From Metaphire vulgaris (Eukaryota > Annelida > Clitellata > Crassiclitellata > Megascolecidae): a DNA stretch of 64,000 nucleotides. The stretch covers positions 10,539,323-10,603,322 of the forward strand of contig CM030842.1 of the NCBI GenBank assembly GCA_018105865.1, given 5' to 3'. The notes below the pieces were generated by a model. That model saw only the letters and a program-made list of their open reading frames with translations. It did no database searches and was not told where the DNA came from. Below are positions 11,125 to 21,839 of this stretch, in pieces (the first letter of the stretch is position 1; every line of letters starts with the position of its first letter). Made by a program: the position numbers and the translations under genes.

Positions 11125-11884
11125 TATTGAGTAACAATAGCTGGCACTTGTGAAGAATACATATGCACACTATATTAATTTATATAATACTAGACTACCA
11201 CTAACAATATGCACCACATAAAAAGTCCACCATCGACTGAGAAGTATGTGAAAATTGAATTTTTGTGTCAACGCATTTTTTAATGTTTTGCATAGTCGCA
11301 GCAACAGCAAGTAAACATGGATATGTTTAAAATAGCATAGAATTAGAAGTAAGTAAGAAAGTAGGTATTCCTAGGTACTCATCGGTCGCCGGCATAGTCT
11401 ACAAGAAAGTCGTCTATGCATCAACCCCAAACGCCGAAAGAAATTAGCTGTTGACGTTGCTGAACATGTCTTCAGCACAATGTCGAAAATTGTTAAATCA
11501 TTAACATTAGCAGCCATGTTGCTAACCAATGCAAAGGGATTTGAAAGGCAAAAAGTGTTGCTGCCAACAATTCAATAAGATATGTTAATGCTTTCGAAGC
11601 AATGGGTTTTGACCAATCGCCACTTTTGCGGCTATTGGTTTTGACCAATGAAATGGCCGCCAGCAAATGTTTGCTTATTAGCATTCATTAAGTGAGTAAG
11701 TACTTTCATTGAGTATGCAAGTGCCCAATGGCTTACAATAGAAATGCAACCTTACTTGAACTATACTGTACATTCTTTCTGTTTTACTGAAGAACAATTC
11801 ATTTCCAGCATGAATATCCACATACAAATATGATTGGCTGGCATTTTGCATTTTGTTTTCACATTTTATATTATTTTGTTGTAG
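11125..11884 (+). other. Upstream region or intron of the C2H2/BEN gene
   Basis: AT-rich with no recognisable exon or transposon end. It finishes in a good acceptor, ttattttgttgtag, at 11884, so at least one upstream (probably non-coding) exon should exist here or further left. Confidence 0.4.
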
Positions 11885-12853
11885 ACAATGGTGTTGACTG
11901 CTGATCAACAAAGAGTTAAAGCTCTGTTAACTGAGACTATAACACTTCTATGCAAAAATGGTCTCCATTTTCAGTCTAAGTTCTGCATTGAAGGATTGAT
12001 TGGTATCACACTTGATGAAGATGATGTATTTCTTGTTAACATTAATGAAACATTCCATACTCTTATTGATGATACTGGATCAAGTGAACAGGTGTCAAGT
12101 CATCCAGTTGTTGAAGAACCATTGAACTTCCATAGAATTGATAAAAAGCAACTCAGATCTCCAAGTACTCCTGATCCTTTAATGCAAATTGAATCTAATG
12201 CTACAGATCTGTCAAATTCTTTATGCAAAGACACAGCGCAGGGACACATTTTGAGCAGATCTGCTGTCAGTTGCATTGAACAACCATCAGATAAGAAGTC
12301 AGAGATTGTTGCAAGTGGTTTCAGTCAATTTGTCAATGTTCATAACTTGCAGGATGTGTCCTTTAAGGAAGAAGTTGTACAAGGAGGGAACTCTGATATA
12401 TTGCAAACGTTGACCATCCAAGAAGCCTCAAGAAAGACAAATGAATTCAACGTCTGTGCTGATAAAAATGAGGCACTAACAGTTCAAGAAACTGTAGAGC
12501 CTGTTAGGAAAAGACCATTGATTGATGGCAAAGACAGCGATAAAAAGTCTAAAAATAAACATGGCCATTCCCAAAGTTTTTCATCAGCAATCAGTTGTGA
12601 TAAGCTTAGTCGATCTGATGGAGAAGTTATTCATATAAAAGAAGAAACTGCATCAGACGAAGATTTAGCACATTCTGAAAATTTGTCCTATGATTATCTC
12701 AGTTTGTATGGAGTGGATGTCAGCCAGGGCTGCAGTGCACCAACAGTTACTGCTGTTCTGCCTTCTGACAAATCTCCTCAACTCTCACTCCCAGGATGTT
12801 CAACTTGGAGTAGGCAAAATTCTTGGGAACAGTCAACAAGTCATAATCTGCAG
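11885..12853 (+). CDS. Common N-terminal exon of C2H2/BEN nuclear protein
   Basis: The exon runs from acceptor ttgttgtag|ACA ATG G to donor CTGCAG|GTGAGT. The first ATG is at 11888 in good context, giving 322 residues and a phase-0 end. Residues 1-60 form a compact hydrophobic segment (TETITLLCKNGLHFQSKFC then EGLIGITLDEDDVFLVNI) that looks like a folded domain I cannot name. The rest is Ser/Glu/Asp rich and disordered, with a basic patch RKRPLIDGKDSDKKSKNKH (likely nuclear signal) and a HIKEETASDED site fitting a sumoylation consensus. Phase-0 acceptors at 16283 (zinc fingers) and 20202 (BEN) both continue the frame, so this is probably a transcription regulator with alternative C-termini. 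Confidence 0.8.
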
Positions 12854-12937
12854 GTGAGTTTCAAGTTCTGTTGCAATTTTATGTATTTTTTTCTTTTGGA
12901 GAAAGTTTCTTCAGCCAAATTCTTTTGGTGAATGGAC

Positions 12938-13085
12938 TTATGGTCATAGGACAGTTGGTTATAGTCATGTGGTCATAAAGACTTTTGGTCATGCAGGCCT
13001 TTGGGCTTAGGTCAATCGGTCATAGGTCAATCGGTTGTAGGTCAATCGGTCGTAGGTCAATCGGTCATAGGTCAATTGGTCATAT
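12938..13085. repeat. 15-bp minisatellite (GGTCATAGGTCAATC)
   Basis: Degenerate to near-perfect tandem units: ggtcaatcggtcata, ggtcaatcggttgta, ggtcaatcggtcgta. The left part is diverged (ggttatagtcatgtggtcat). It lies in the first intron after the common exon. Confidence 0.8.
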
Positions 13086-13671
13086 GACGGTCTATGGGTC
13101 GAATGCTAAACAGGCAAACGACCAATGCCTCATGGTCACATGAACTTTAGCTTATAAAAGAGTGTAGTTTATATGTGGGTGGGGGAGAAGAGGATCACCC
13201 CAATGAAAGCAGGAACGCGCTGGGTTAATTGCCTCATGGCCATCTGTCTGTCTGTCTTTCTATCTGTCTCTCTCGTTTCCAAAATTCCCATAGTCTTTTG
13301 GGACAAGTTTGTTGGGCTCAGGATGACTCATTGACTCCGAAATTGCTTGTTTAGCACATGATGTAATAATAGTTTTCTTCCAAATCAGTTGATTTTTTAA
13401 TTCATTCTCAATTTGATTTAACTTTCTGGCAGAATATTTTGCTGAAATAAATAAATAATATTTTTAAAACCGCTGAACCTTTGGATTTAATGTTAGATGG
13501 TGATATACTGCACTTTTTCTTCATATGTTGATCTTTTTTCTGTTTCACGTTGCCCTCCTTTGGTGTATATTATTTTCCTATTATAAATGTATATTTCAGT
13601 TATGATTTGGGTTGTCATGCTTATTTTGATTAAAGTTATTACTTACTTACTTATGCAATTTTATTGTACTA

Positions 13672-15125
13672 ACGCCTAATTCTGCACCGAATCAGACCAG
13701 CCCTGGAAGATTGTATTTCTGTGGAGCAAGCAGGCTTCAGACAAGGATGCAGTACTTGTGACCAAGTCCTGGCTCTGACAACATATATCAAAAACGGTTT
13801 CCAGGAAAAGCTAAAAACAGGAGCTGTTTTTATTGACCTGACAGCAGCATATGACACAGTCTGGCATTTGGGCCTACTGCTAAAAATGTCCAGGGTGCTT
13901 CCGCACTGGGCAGTTGAAGCATTTTAGGTGTTTTTGCATGATAGGAGGTTTTGCGTGATCATGGGTGACAACCGTGACAAATGCAGTTCTTGGAGAATCC
14001 AAATAAATGGCCTACCACAAGGCTCAGTTCTCTCACCAAGCCTGTTCAATATATACATTAACGACATGCTGATGACAAACTGTCACAAATTCACCTATGC
14101 TGATGATATATGTCTAGGCTCCCAAAGCAACTCGAGCTTGGAGGTGGAAAATGTGCTAAACAAAGACATACACTTGCTGGAGGAGTACTTTACGAAATGG
14201 CGACTGCAGCCTAGCATTAATAAAACAGTATCTAGTTTTTTCCATGTTCATAATGCAAAGGCTAACCAAGAACTCAACATTTTCCTTAAAGGTCATCGTG
14301 TTAGAAATGAACCAAACCCTGTCTATTTAGGGGTCACGCTTGACAGGACTCTGTCCTACCACCAGCATCTGGAAAAGACGGCAGCAAAAGTCAATACCCG
14401 TACAAATCTCCTAAATAAACTGGCAGGCACAAGCTGGAGGGCCAGTGCTTGGACACTACGTTCATCCGCACTTGCTCTGTGCTATTCCACAGCAGAGTAC
14501 TGTGCCCCAATCTGGTATAAATCATCGCACACCAGACTGGTGGATGTCCAACTAAACTCAACAATGCGGACCATTACGGGTACTCTACGTTCTACTCCTC
14601 TACCCTGGCTTCCGGTACTCAGCAACATCCAACCTCCTCACCTTCGTCGTCAAGAGGCAACTGCTAAGTTGTTGGCAAAGGTTCGCCTGAATGACAGGCT
14701 TCCTCTTCACGCGGATATTATATTCCACCCAAGAGCTCGCCTGCCTTCGAGACATCCAATCTGGCTGGACCCTCCGCCAGAGGACATGACAGCAATTACT
14801 GCATGGAATGCTGAATGGGCGACAATGGAAGTCGTCAATCACTCCCTCGTACCTGAGCCATCGGCTTGCCCGCCTGGCTTCGACTTGCCACGTGGACAGT
14901 GGTCACCGTTGAACTGCTTCAGGACAGGCCAGGCGCCAGCGCCAACCTTGTCGCTGCTGGGGTCAGACTTCCGATCCAAACTGTGTATGCGGAGAGCCGG
15001 AGACAATGGCACACATAGTGAACGACTGTCCACTTACACGTTTTAACGGAGGTCTTCCTGGTCTTAATGCTGCTGATAAGGAGGCTGTCTGCTGGCTGGC
15101 TTTACATGCAATGCAAACGCTAATA
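13672..15125 (+). pseudogene. LINE reverse transcriptase, jockey/CR1-like, nearly intact
   Basis: The ORF starts within the RT (HRIRPALEDCISVEQAGFRQ), with motif A FIDLTAAYDTVWH, motif B NGLPQGSVLSPSLFNIYIND, motif C FTYADDICLGS and the thumb LQPSINKT..SFFH. A single in-frame TAG (13925-13927) separates two open stretches. Near the end the frame shifts by one: CVCGEPETMAHIVNDC, the C-terminal Cys/His motif of such LINEs, is read in the next frame at about 14980-15030. The tail is (TATAA)n at 15120-15145. It is 5'-truncated, lacks the endonuclease, and sits in the intron of the C2H2/BEN gene. Few disruptions imply a fairly recent insertion. Confidence 0.85.
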
Positions 15126-15699
15126 TATAATATAATATAATATTGTACTAACAACATTTGGGCGGGTATGGGCTACTTTCTCGACCAACGGTTGCGGGTT
15201 TTGAAAAAAGTATCTGGCAACACCGCGAAACACAGGTAAAATGCTAGTAATAAAGTAAAATAAACTTCTTTTTTTGACTATTTCTAATTTAAATTATTTT
15301 TACAAGCCTCATGACGTGCTAAGTTAGTAGTTATGGCGTTGCTGGATTTATAATTACCTGTAGAATTATTTTATGTTAGGGCCTCCTGCTATTTGTAAAA
15401 ATGTTTTTGTATAAGCCGCTTACAGGCCGCTTCAAAGGGCCTCTTGTAAAATCACCTATAAGCCACGGCGATTTGGCGTGAAAATATGGTATATGTGCAT
15501 CAAGCCACTATCAGAAGACAACTATTTTCTTGGTTGGTATTAAAGCTAAAGCAAAATTTAAGGCATGAATTGGCTGAGTGGTGACAAAATATTTCAAATT
15601 GGGGATCTATGCCAGCAGTCATTGGCCTATCATGACTTAGGATACATATAAAAAGATTAAGTTAGTCTTTGAGCTGCTGATGGTGATGATGATGAAAGT

Positions 15700-15905
15700 T
15701 TCTGGCACTGATCTCTGTGTACTTGGCAAGCAGCAATGTGTTTGGCTTGCACCATTAGTCTAAAGTAGTTTGCTATTGCTTTTTCTAGACCCATGTTTTT
15801 CTATCGCAGCTTAATTAGTGCAGTTACCAATTTATCTGCACTTAAACGATGAGCAGCATAGTTAGCCACCAGCACCACAGCTCCAGCCTGGGACAGACAC
15901 CCATC
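15700..15905 (-). mobile_element. tRNA-derived SINE, copy 1
   Basis: Reverse copy of the SINE at 52008 and 55095. Shared blocks are ccattagtctaaagtagttt, gctattgctttttctagacc and ctggcactgatctctgtg. The tRNA-like head is weakly preserved near 15870-15905. Confidence 0.65.
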
Positions 15906-16282
15906 AAGCATAAGCTGTGCTTGAAGTTGCTTAACTTTGGTGTTCTTATGAGAACTGTTTGCACAATGCCAAGTAGACCTATGTGCTTATCTGGAGAATA
16001 TATTTAAATTGAAATAATTTGTAAATTAAACACATTATGAATTATGAAATTATATTTATGAAATTCATTTGATGGGTTTAATAATGTACAACCTTTTTGA
16101 CAGCAACCATGACATTTAGCAGTATTATGATGATGATGACAATGATGCCACTTTCTTGTTCAGGTCTTCGGTCTTATTTTTAATTAGAAACATTTCATTT
16201 TGTTCGACAACTTTCAAAATATGACACTGTATGCAGTTTAAAGCAGCCATCTTAAGAGACATTTTTATGCCATTTCTTTCAG

Positions 16283-16636
16283 ACCCAGTGGTGTGGTACT
16301 CAAACTTTTTCCACATATTCATCTAGAAAGTCTGAAACTTGGAAAGGAAACCATTGCACATCAACAGAGTCTACTTTTCTTAAAAGTGCCACCAGTAATG
16401 GTGCCTTGGAGGAGCTTCATTCAGATCAGCTTGAACCAAGCAGAAGTAGTGAGATGAAAAGATATCCTTGTCCATTCTGTGACAAGCGTTTCTCAGCCAC
16501 AAGTAACCTTAGAGGTCACCTAGTACATCACACTGGAATCAAAGAATTTGTTTGTCCAATTTGCAATAAAGAATTTCAATATAAGCAAGCAATGCAAAGA
16601 CATATGTATAAATGTCTCAGAGTCAAACAAGTCTGA
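16283..16636 (+). CDS. C2H2 zinc-finger terminal exon (of the C2H2/BEN gene)
   Basis: The acceptor is atttctttcag|ACC CAG TGG, phase 0, matching the donor at 12853. It is open for 117 codons to TGA at 16636. After 60 polar residues come two adjacent fingers. Finger 1 is YPCPFCDKRFSATSNLRGHL then VHHTG, the canonical C-x2-C-x12-H form with a TG linker. Finger 2 is FVCPICNKEFQYKQAMQRHM then YKC, where the last ligand is Cys (CCHC). Spliced to the common exon it gives 439 residues. It would act in the nucleus as a DNA-binding protein. A poly(A) signal candidate aataaataattc lies near 17185. The acceptor, phase and stop are seen in the sequence; the splice itself is inferred. Confidence 0.82.
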   Translation, partial: TQWCGTQTFSTYSSRKSETWKGNHCTSTESTFLKSATSNGALEELHSDQLEPSRSSEMKRYPCPFCDKRFSATSNLRGHLVHHTGIKEFVCPICNKEFQYKQAMQRHMYKCLRVKQV

Positions 16637-17940
16637 CATTTTCAGGACATTAGCTATTATAGTAGTTGTAAAGATTGGGATATATAAATGACAGATTTTT
16701 ATTGGGATGGTGTTAAATTATGACTTTAGTATTTCCTGTAAGTTATAATTATATTGAGATTAGCAGCTAGTATTTGATTTTGTAATTTAATTTGTTTAGT
16801 TGCACATTTTATTGGAGAAAATTGAAATTGATTACTGATTTGTCTTATTTTGCATATATAGGTACACTACCTATATAGGGATTAAGTGAAAGAAAAGGGA
16901 ATTTGGATTACAAAATCTAATACCACCAATTTGCCAATTACTCTGTACCTTAATAATTTGCCAATTACTTTGTACCTGTATATTTCACATGCAAAATTAC
17001 GGAATAATCTGTTGATATTTTTGCCCGTAACTGAGGACTTATCGGTAACTTCTGAATTTCTCAACAGAGCCAGGAAACTGAAGCTCGTGGGCTCTGATTT
17101 TGAATTGCTGCTTATGATGCAATGCATAATTATATAATATGTTCTGTTTTGTAATTTATGTAGACCAATGAATGAACATTTTTAAATAAATAATTCTAAT
17201 GGTCACTGATATATTGTTTTCTGTTTGTCAGTTTTTTATGTGATTGTTTGAATATTGATAGATTGCGCAATTGAATTACGGGGTTTTCTATGCATTGTGG
17301 CTCCTGTGCCAAGTATTATGTTATGCTATGTTTATTTTCTTTCATAATAGACTTTGGTGTAAATTTGCAAACTGAAATAATCAGTTAGCTTATTTGTTGC
17401 TTTATGTGCTGTGTAAATTTTCTATCAAGAAAATTTTACTTGTACCTTTTTTGTGAGTTATAAATGGTTGTTTCATTGAAGGCAGACTTTTCAGTGCTAT
17501 TTGTTTTTTAATTGTTATAATGATTTTCAGGTCGATAGAAGTAGAAGCGATCCAGTACATAAATTTCTATTCAGAGGCATCCTAAAATAATACAGGTGTT
17601 GATATTTCCATTTTGATTTCTGCTTAAAATCCATCAAATTCTGATGGAGTTTTGCTTGTTATCTTAATCTGTTCATATGCACCAGTAATGAAAATTTCTA
17701 AAGCAGGCAAAAGGTTAATATAAAATACCATTGGAAAAATACAATTCTGTAAAATCAGCTATCAAAACCTCTTATTATGCAATTGCAAAGACTAGACCAG
17801 TTTATTTGTAATCATGCTGAAGTTAGAGTTTCAGAAACTTTTATTACAGAAAAGCAGTCAGATTGAAGTGTCAATACAATTGCAGAAGCAATGTCAAAAA
17901 TGTTTTCCGTTCGTGAATTTCATTCCATCTTTGAAATATG
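16637..17940 (+). other. 3' UTR and AT-rich spacer
   Basis: No coding sequence or transposon end is recognised. It contains repeated ccaattactttgtacct phrases (16930-16980) and AATAAA near 17185. Confidence 0.4.
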
Positions 17941-17945
17941 ACTAA

Positions 17946-18099
17946 GGGGCCGTCCATAAAGTATGTCATGCATGAAGAGGTGGGAGCGGATTTAAAAAAC
18001 TGACAGTTCGTACTTAAAGGGGGGCCCGAGAATTGTGACAAGGGGAAGGGGTCAAAACTGTAAAAAATACCGTGACATACTTTATGGATGGACAGCCCC
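17946..18099. mobile_element. PIF/Harbinger-like MITE, 3-bp TSD
   Basis: The ends GGGGCCGTCCATAAAGTATG and CATACTTTATGGATGGACAG then CCCC are inverted repeats, flanked by TAA on both sides. 154 bp, no coding. Related copies at 18151, 30078 and 32306 have 3-bp duplications too, which is typical of Harbinger. Confidence 0.82.
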
Positions 18100-18150
18100 T
18101 AAGATAATTTTTCAGCATTTTAACAGAAAATCATTGCATAGGTTTAGAAT

Positions 18151-18544
18151 GGGGCTGTCCAGAAAGTACATTATGCTCAAAGGGGGGAGGTGATCAAAGA
18201 AAATGACAGGAAGGGTAAGGGACAGTATAACGTCACACTTTCAGTATAAATGAAACCTTAAATATATCTGATTTGAGGTATAGTAAAAGTGTTAAGGCGT
18301 TTTTCATTGCTCTATAACACTTTTTTGCCTGAGATACATAAAAATTTTAGGTCTCAATTATATTCTTTATTATTGTCGGAAGTTGAATATCAGTTTTGCT
18401 TCAGAAAATTGAACTAGAAATTCGAATATATTAAATGGAAAACCTGTGTGATATATTTTATGGATGACGCTTTAAGAGGGAGTCCGAGATTTGTGACACT
18501 TTTAGGGGGCCAAAAATAGTGTGACGTACTCTATGGACAGCCCC
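18151..18544. mobile_element. PIF/Harbinger-like MITE, second copy
   Basis: GGGGCTGTCCAGAAAGTACA and GACGTACTCTATGGACAGCC then CC are inverted, flanked by AAT on both sides. Only about 50 bp from the first copy. Confidence 0.78.
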
Positions 18545-18876
18545 AATGATGTCTAATGTTATATGATAGGAGTTCGTTTTAAATGCCTCAGCCTCAAGAA
18601 AGAGCATTTGGCTTTTCTTAATTCTTGTCTTGGATTATTGTGTTCTAAATGCAAATATTAATGTTTCAAAGGTATTCAGCTTCAGAGGTATTTGATTGAA
18701 CCACGCAGGTCACAAGTTTGAATCCGATATCCATTGCTTAGTTTGGTAGACCAAACTGTTTATCCTGTAACTGCTTGAGGGTTATTTTATTTATTTATTT
18801 AATTCTATAGCGCCGTGCACTAGGCTAAGGCCTACAACAAGGGTGCTGCACACACATAGTCAACCATATCCTAAAC

Positions 18877-19507
18877 CAGGGTTGTCCAACTGGCGGCCCG
18901 TGGGCCGGATCCGACCCGTGGGACAGTTTCATCCGGCCCGCTACTGAGTTTGGGGAAATAACAATTTTAGCTATAGGACCAGTTATTATCTTTTTTTAGG
19001 ACTAGGAGATTACCAAATTGCTTACTTATCCACAAGGACATAGAACAAGAATAAATAGCAATGTGTAATGCTATGTCTCATTGTGTTCTTTACATGGTTC
19101 TTTACCTACATTTTCAATCTACACTGTTAATTACTTAGTCTTATAGACTTAGTCTTAGACCAAGGTATCAGGGGTGTCATTTGGGGGCAGGGGAGGCCGT
19201 GGCCCTCAAGGAAAATGAAGAAATAATGTATAATGCTTTAAAGAAATAAATAAATGTAAAATGTGCAAAGAATTGCCAAAAATGTACAAAATTTGCCAAA
19301 AAATTTCAAATTTGCCAAAATTGGTCAAAAATTTGCCAACATTGCCAAAAATTTGCCCATAATTTGCCAAAAATTATCTCGCCCCCAAGAAAAGTGTGAA
19401 ATGACGCTACTGCAAGGTAATTATCGGTACTTGTAATCATGTGCGGCCCGCGAGGTTGGGCTGTGGTCCAATGCGGCCCGCCATCTGATTTAAGTTGGAC
19501 ACCCCTG
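18877..19507. mobile_element. hAT-Charlie-like element, exact TSD
   Basis: CAGGGTTGTCCAACTGGCGG and TAAGTTGGACACCCCTG are inverted, with exact duplication TCCTAAAC at both flanks. It carries gcggcccg blocks near each end and a nested element at 19169-19412. No transposase. Confidence 0.9.
19169..19412. mobile_element. hAT MITE with TTGCCAAAAA array (nested)
   Basis: CAGGGGTGTCATTTGGGGGC and the right end ATGACGCTACTG are inverted. Flanks caaggtat / caaggtaa match 7 of 8. The interior is a degenerate attgccaaaaatttgcc array, as in the copy at 39254. Confidence 0.85.
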
Positions 19508-19536
19508 TCCTAAACTAAAAAGGTGCGTCTTTAGTT

Positions 19537-19686
19537 CAGTGGCGGCTCTAGGATTTGGCAAGTGAGGGGGGGCCGTTGGGGTGGCAACTTCTAATCATGG
19601 GGCCAACCATTTGTTGTTTAATGTATGTAGCATTAAGTATAGGTCCCAACTGGGGGGGCACGGGCCCCCCGGTGAATCCGCCACTG
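19537..19686. mobile_element. hAT MITE family A, copy 2
   Basis: CAGTGGCGGCTCTAGGATTT ... GAATCCGCCACTG with exact duplication CTTTAGTT (19529-19536, 19687-19694). 150 bp, the shortest complete copy. Confidence 0.92.
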
Positions 19687-20201
19687 CTTTAGTTCTCTCA
19701 GGAACTGTCCAGCAGTTGGCCTCAGTCACTGCAGTCGGTAAGGCATTCCAAAGCAATGGGTTCCCGCGTGAGAAGGACCTATCTCCGAACTTCGGAGTCT
19801 GTGACGGAGGCGGAACGAGCAGTAGGACACGATGGCCGGAGCGAACTGCCGACCTCCGTGCGTTCGACGTTGATCGTAGGGGACTAGCTCAGCCAGGTAC
19901 TGTGGACACTGCGGGTCCATTAACGCTCGGAAGGTGAGCCAGCAGTGCTTTTGGATAATGCGCTCCCGGGCTCGAAGCCAGTGCAGCTGATCACGCAGTA
20001 GGGGGGGGGGTCACATGGGCTCCCCAGGGGTTGCTGAAGACGACCCGAGCAGCTGTATTGAGCACGGATTGATTCAACTCTCTGCATTTCTTCATATAGC
20101 ACTATAAGGGTTACCACAAAGAGTGCTAGTAATTTTGGAAGATTTGAAAGCTCTGTTCACATGTACCTAATTCTTGGATATGTTTCTGTGTCTGACCTTA
20201 G

Positions 20202-20432
20202 ATGGAACTGATTCCAGGTTCTGGTGTTTGCATATCATGTAAAGCGCATCTTCTGTTTGGGCAAGATAATTTGATGAAAGGTGCCAAGCTTGTGAGACTA
20301 CTTGTTCATGAACTCTTTCCTGATGAGCGAGTGCTTGCAATGAGCAGCTGCTTAGGAAGATGTCAGAGGACGACTCATGCTGGCCTGGACCAGCGGAAAG
20401 TTGATGCAATCAAAGGTCATTTAGGCTATTGA
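20202..20432 (+). CDS. BEN-domain exon (alternative end of the C2H2/BEN gene?)
   Basis: The acceptor tctgacctta g|ATG GAA CTG is followed by 76 codons and TGA at 20432. The sequence PGSGVCISCKAHL, then KGAKLVRLLVHELFPDERV, then THAGLDQRKVDAIKGHL follows the BEN pattern: a short beta start, the basic KLVR..L..LF helix and the C-terminal LD..KV.AIK helix. BEN domains bind DNA or protein in nuclear repressors. The acceptor is phase 0, so the common exon ending at 12853 can join directly (398 residues) in place of the zinc-finger exon. It could instead be a downstream exon of a longer transcript, since AATCAAAG|GTCATT could serve as a weak donor, or a separate gene. Domain call good; transcript structure inferred. 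Confidence 0.7.
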   Translation: MELIPGSGVCISCKAHLLFGQDNLMKGAKLVRLLVHELFPDERVLAMSSCLGRCQRTTHAGLDQRKVDAIKGHLGY

Positions 20433-20516
20433 TGGTTTTGGTTCAATATGTGATTGATATAAGCATTTGTAGCATATGTAGTATTTGGATGACTTGATAC
20501 AAGTATTATAGATATA

Positions 20517-20935
20517 CTAGAAAGATGCTCGCTTCGCTCGCGCTCGCTTCGTCGCAGTGCAGGATAATACTAATCCAATAGCTATACCTAATACCCAATC
20601 ATTGAATTCATGCTGAACAACATTTCAATGATGTACTGTACATACGCCACCTAGCCAAGCTCTGCGCCACGTAATAATTAGGCCTATGTACGTTAAAATC
20701 ACGCAACTGCGACCATTTGTGACGCTGTACACGTATTTTTTGTGTACGTTAAAAATGTACGTTAAAATTGCTCAACTTCCTCAAGCTACGAACAATTGTT
20801 ACCAATAGCAACGTCGTCTTCGAACATCGCCCACCAACGCATCGCGACGTAAGGACTAAACCGTCTACCAATAGTCAACCAATGAGAACGCTTGAAGGTA
20901 ACAGACATACAGAATAAGGATTTTAATATTATAGA
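20517..20935 (-). mobile_element. Non-autonomous Helitron, copy 1
   Basis: Read on the minus strand it begins A|TCTATAATATTAAAATCC and ends with a GCGAGCGAAGCGAGC palindrome, a short spacer, then CTAG|T. A TC start, a 3' hairpin, a CTRR end and insertion between A and T are the Helitron signature. The interior has ccaatgagaacgcttgaagg units. The second copy is at 63151. Confidence 0.85.
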
Positions 20936-20939
20936 TATT

Positions 20940-21570
20940 TATTCTGCATTCTGCTATATACTATATGCATTGCAGTTATGGGCTACAGAAATTAATCACT
21001 TCAATTAACTAATTTCCAAAAGGCATTTGAAATATTAAACTTTGAACTCATAATTTAGTTTCTTAGTGGTGATAAAAAATTCAGAGTGAATAGTTGGATG
21101 GATTGACTCCCGAAGGCAAAATTTCAAAGCTAGCAAATTTGTAAATGTGTCCCTCTTAAGTGCTTTTTGCCTTATAGATGCATAGAAAAATACATTGAAA
21201 GATGTTAATAATTTTGATATATTCATAAAATGATTACAATTTAGGAGTTAGAGATGGAAACCACCTTATGGTAGGCATTGTGTTTTGTGATTCTATACAA
21301 ATTACAGCAGAAAATCAAATCTAGATTATCACATTTTGTGTCTATGTCATTTACACTCTGCACAAAAGAGCTGCACGGGAATCAACTTTTCACCCAGTCA
21401 TCCTCGCAGTCTGTTCCTGCACAATTTTAAAATATTTATCCCATCCCCACAGCTATTGGTCCCATCCATGTGGCTATAGTACCCATCCTCGAAATCATTG
21501 GTTCTCAATTCCCAATCCCGCAACCTGTATCCCCATTCCTGACCTCTCACAATTTTTAAGTTATATTTGT
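20940..21570. other. AT-rich spacer, nothing recognised
   Basis: No exon or transposon end was found. Some repeated ccccattc/cccatcc phrases occur around 21400-21540. Confidence 0.35.
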
Positions 21571-21574
21571 TATA

Positions 21575-21835
21575 TGGGCAGGAAGTTAGCAGTGGTAACA
21601 AAGCTGGACGATAGAGCATAAAGCCGCTGGTGCGATACCCGCAGGAGCCCTAAGGTTGAGCCAGTCTTACTCCCTATGGAGCAGTGGTAAAAATGAGTAG
21701 CAGCATTAAGCTGCAAGGTAAAAAATGAGTCTGGGGAAAGTAATGGCAACCTACCCCAAATTAATGGCATACACCATAGGTTGTTGATTGCATAGACCGG
21801 AGATAAGCACTGAAACCCAACGCTCAAACTCGAGT
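21575..21835 (+). mobile_element. tRNA-derived SINE, copy 2
   Basis: The head gggcaggaagttagcagtgg ... ctggtgcgatacccgcagga resembles tRNA A and B boxes. The body gagcagtggtaaaaatgagt, aagtaatggcaacctacccc and tagaccggagataagcactg matches the SINE at 52008. Confidence 0.75.
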
Positions 21836-21839
21836 ATGA

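Larger units (their letters stand above)
18786..20115 (-). repeat. LINE 3'-end-like repeat, twice interrupted
   Basis: From ttatttatttatttaattct then atagcgccgtgcac, through ggtgcgtctttagttctctc, to ggtaaggcattccaaagcaa and tctccgaacttcggagtctg. The same text recurs at 29711-29900 and 60866-61060, so it is a dispersed family. Its simple-repeat end on the left suggests a LINE 3' end read on the minus strand. Insertions at 18877-19507 and 19537-19686 split it. Confidence 0.6.
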
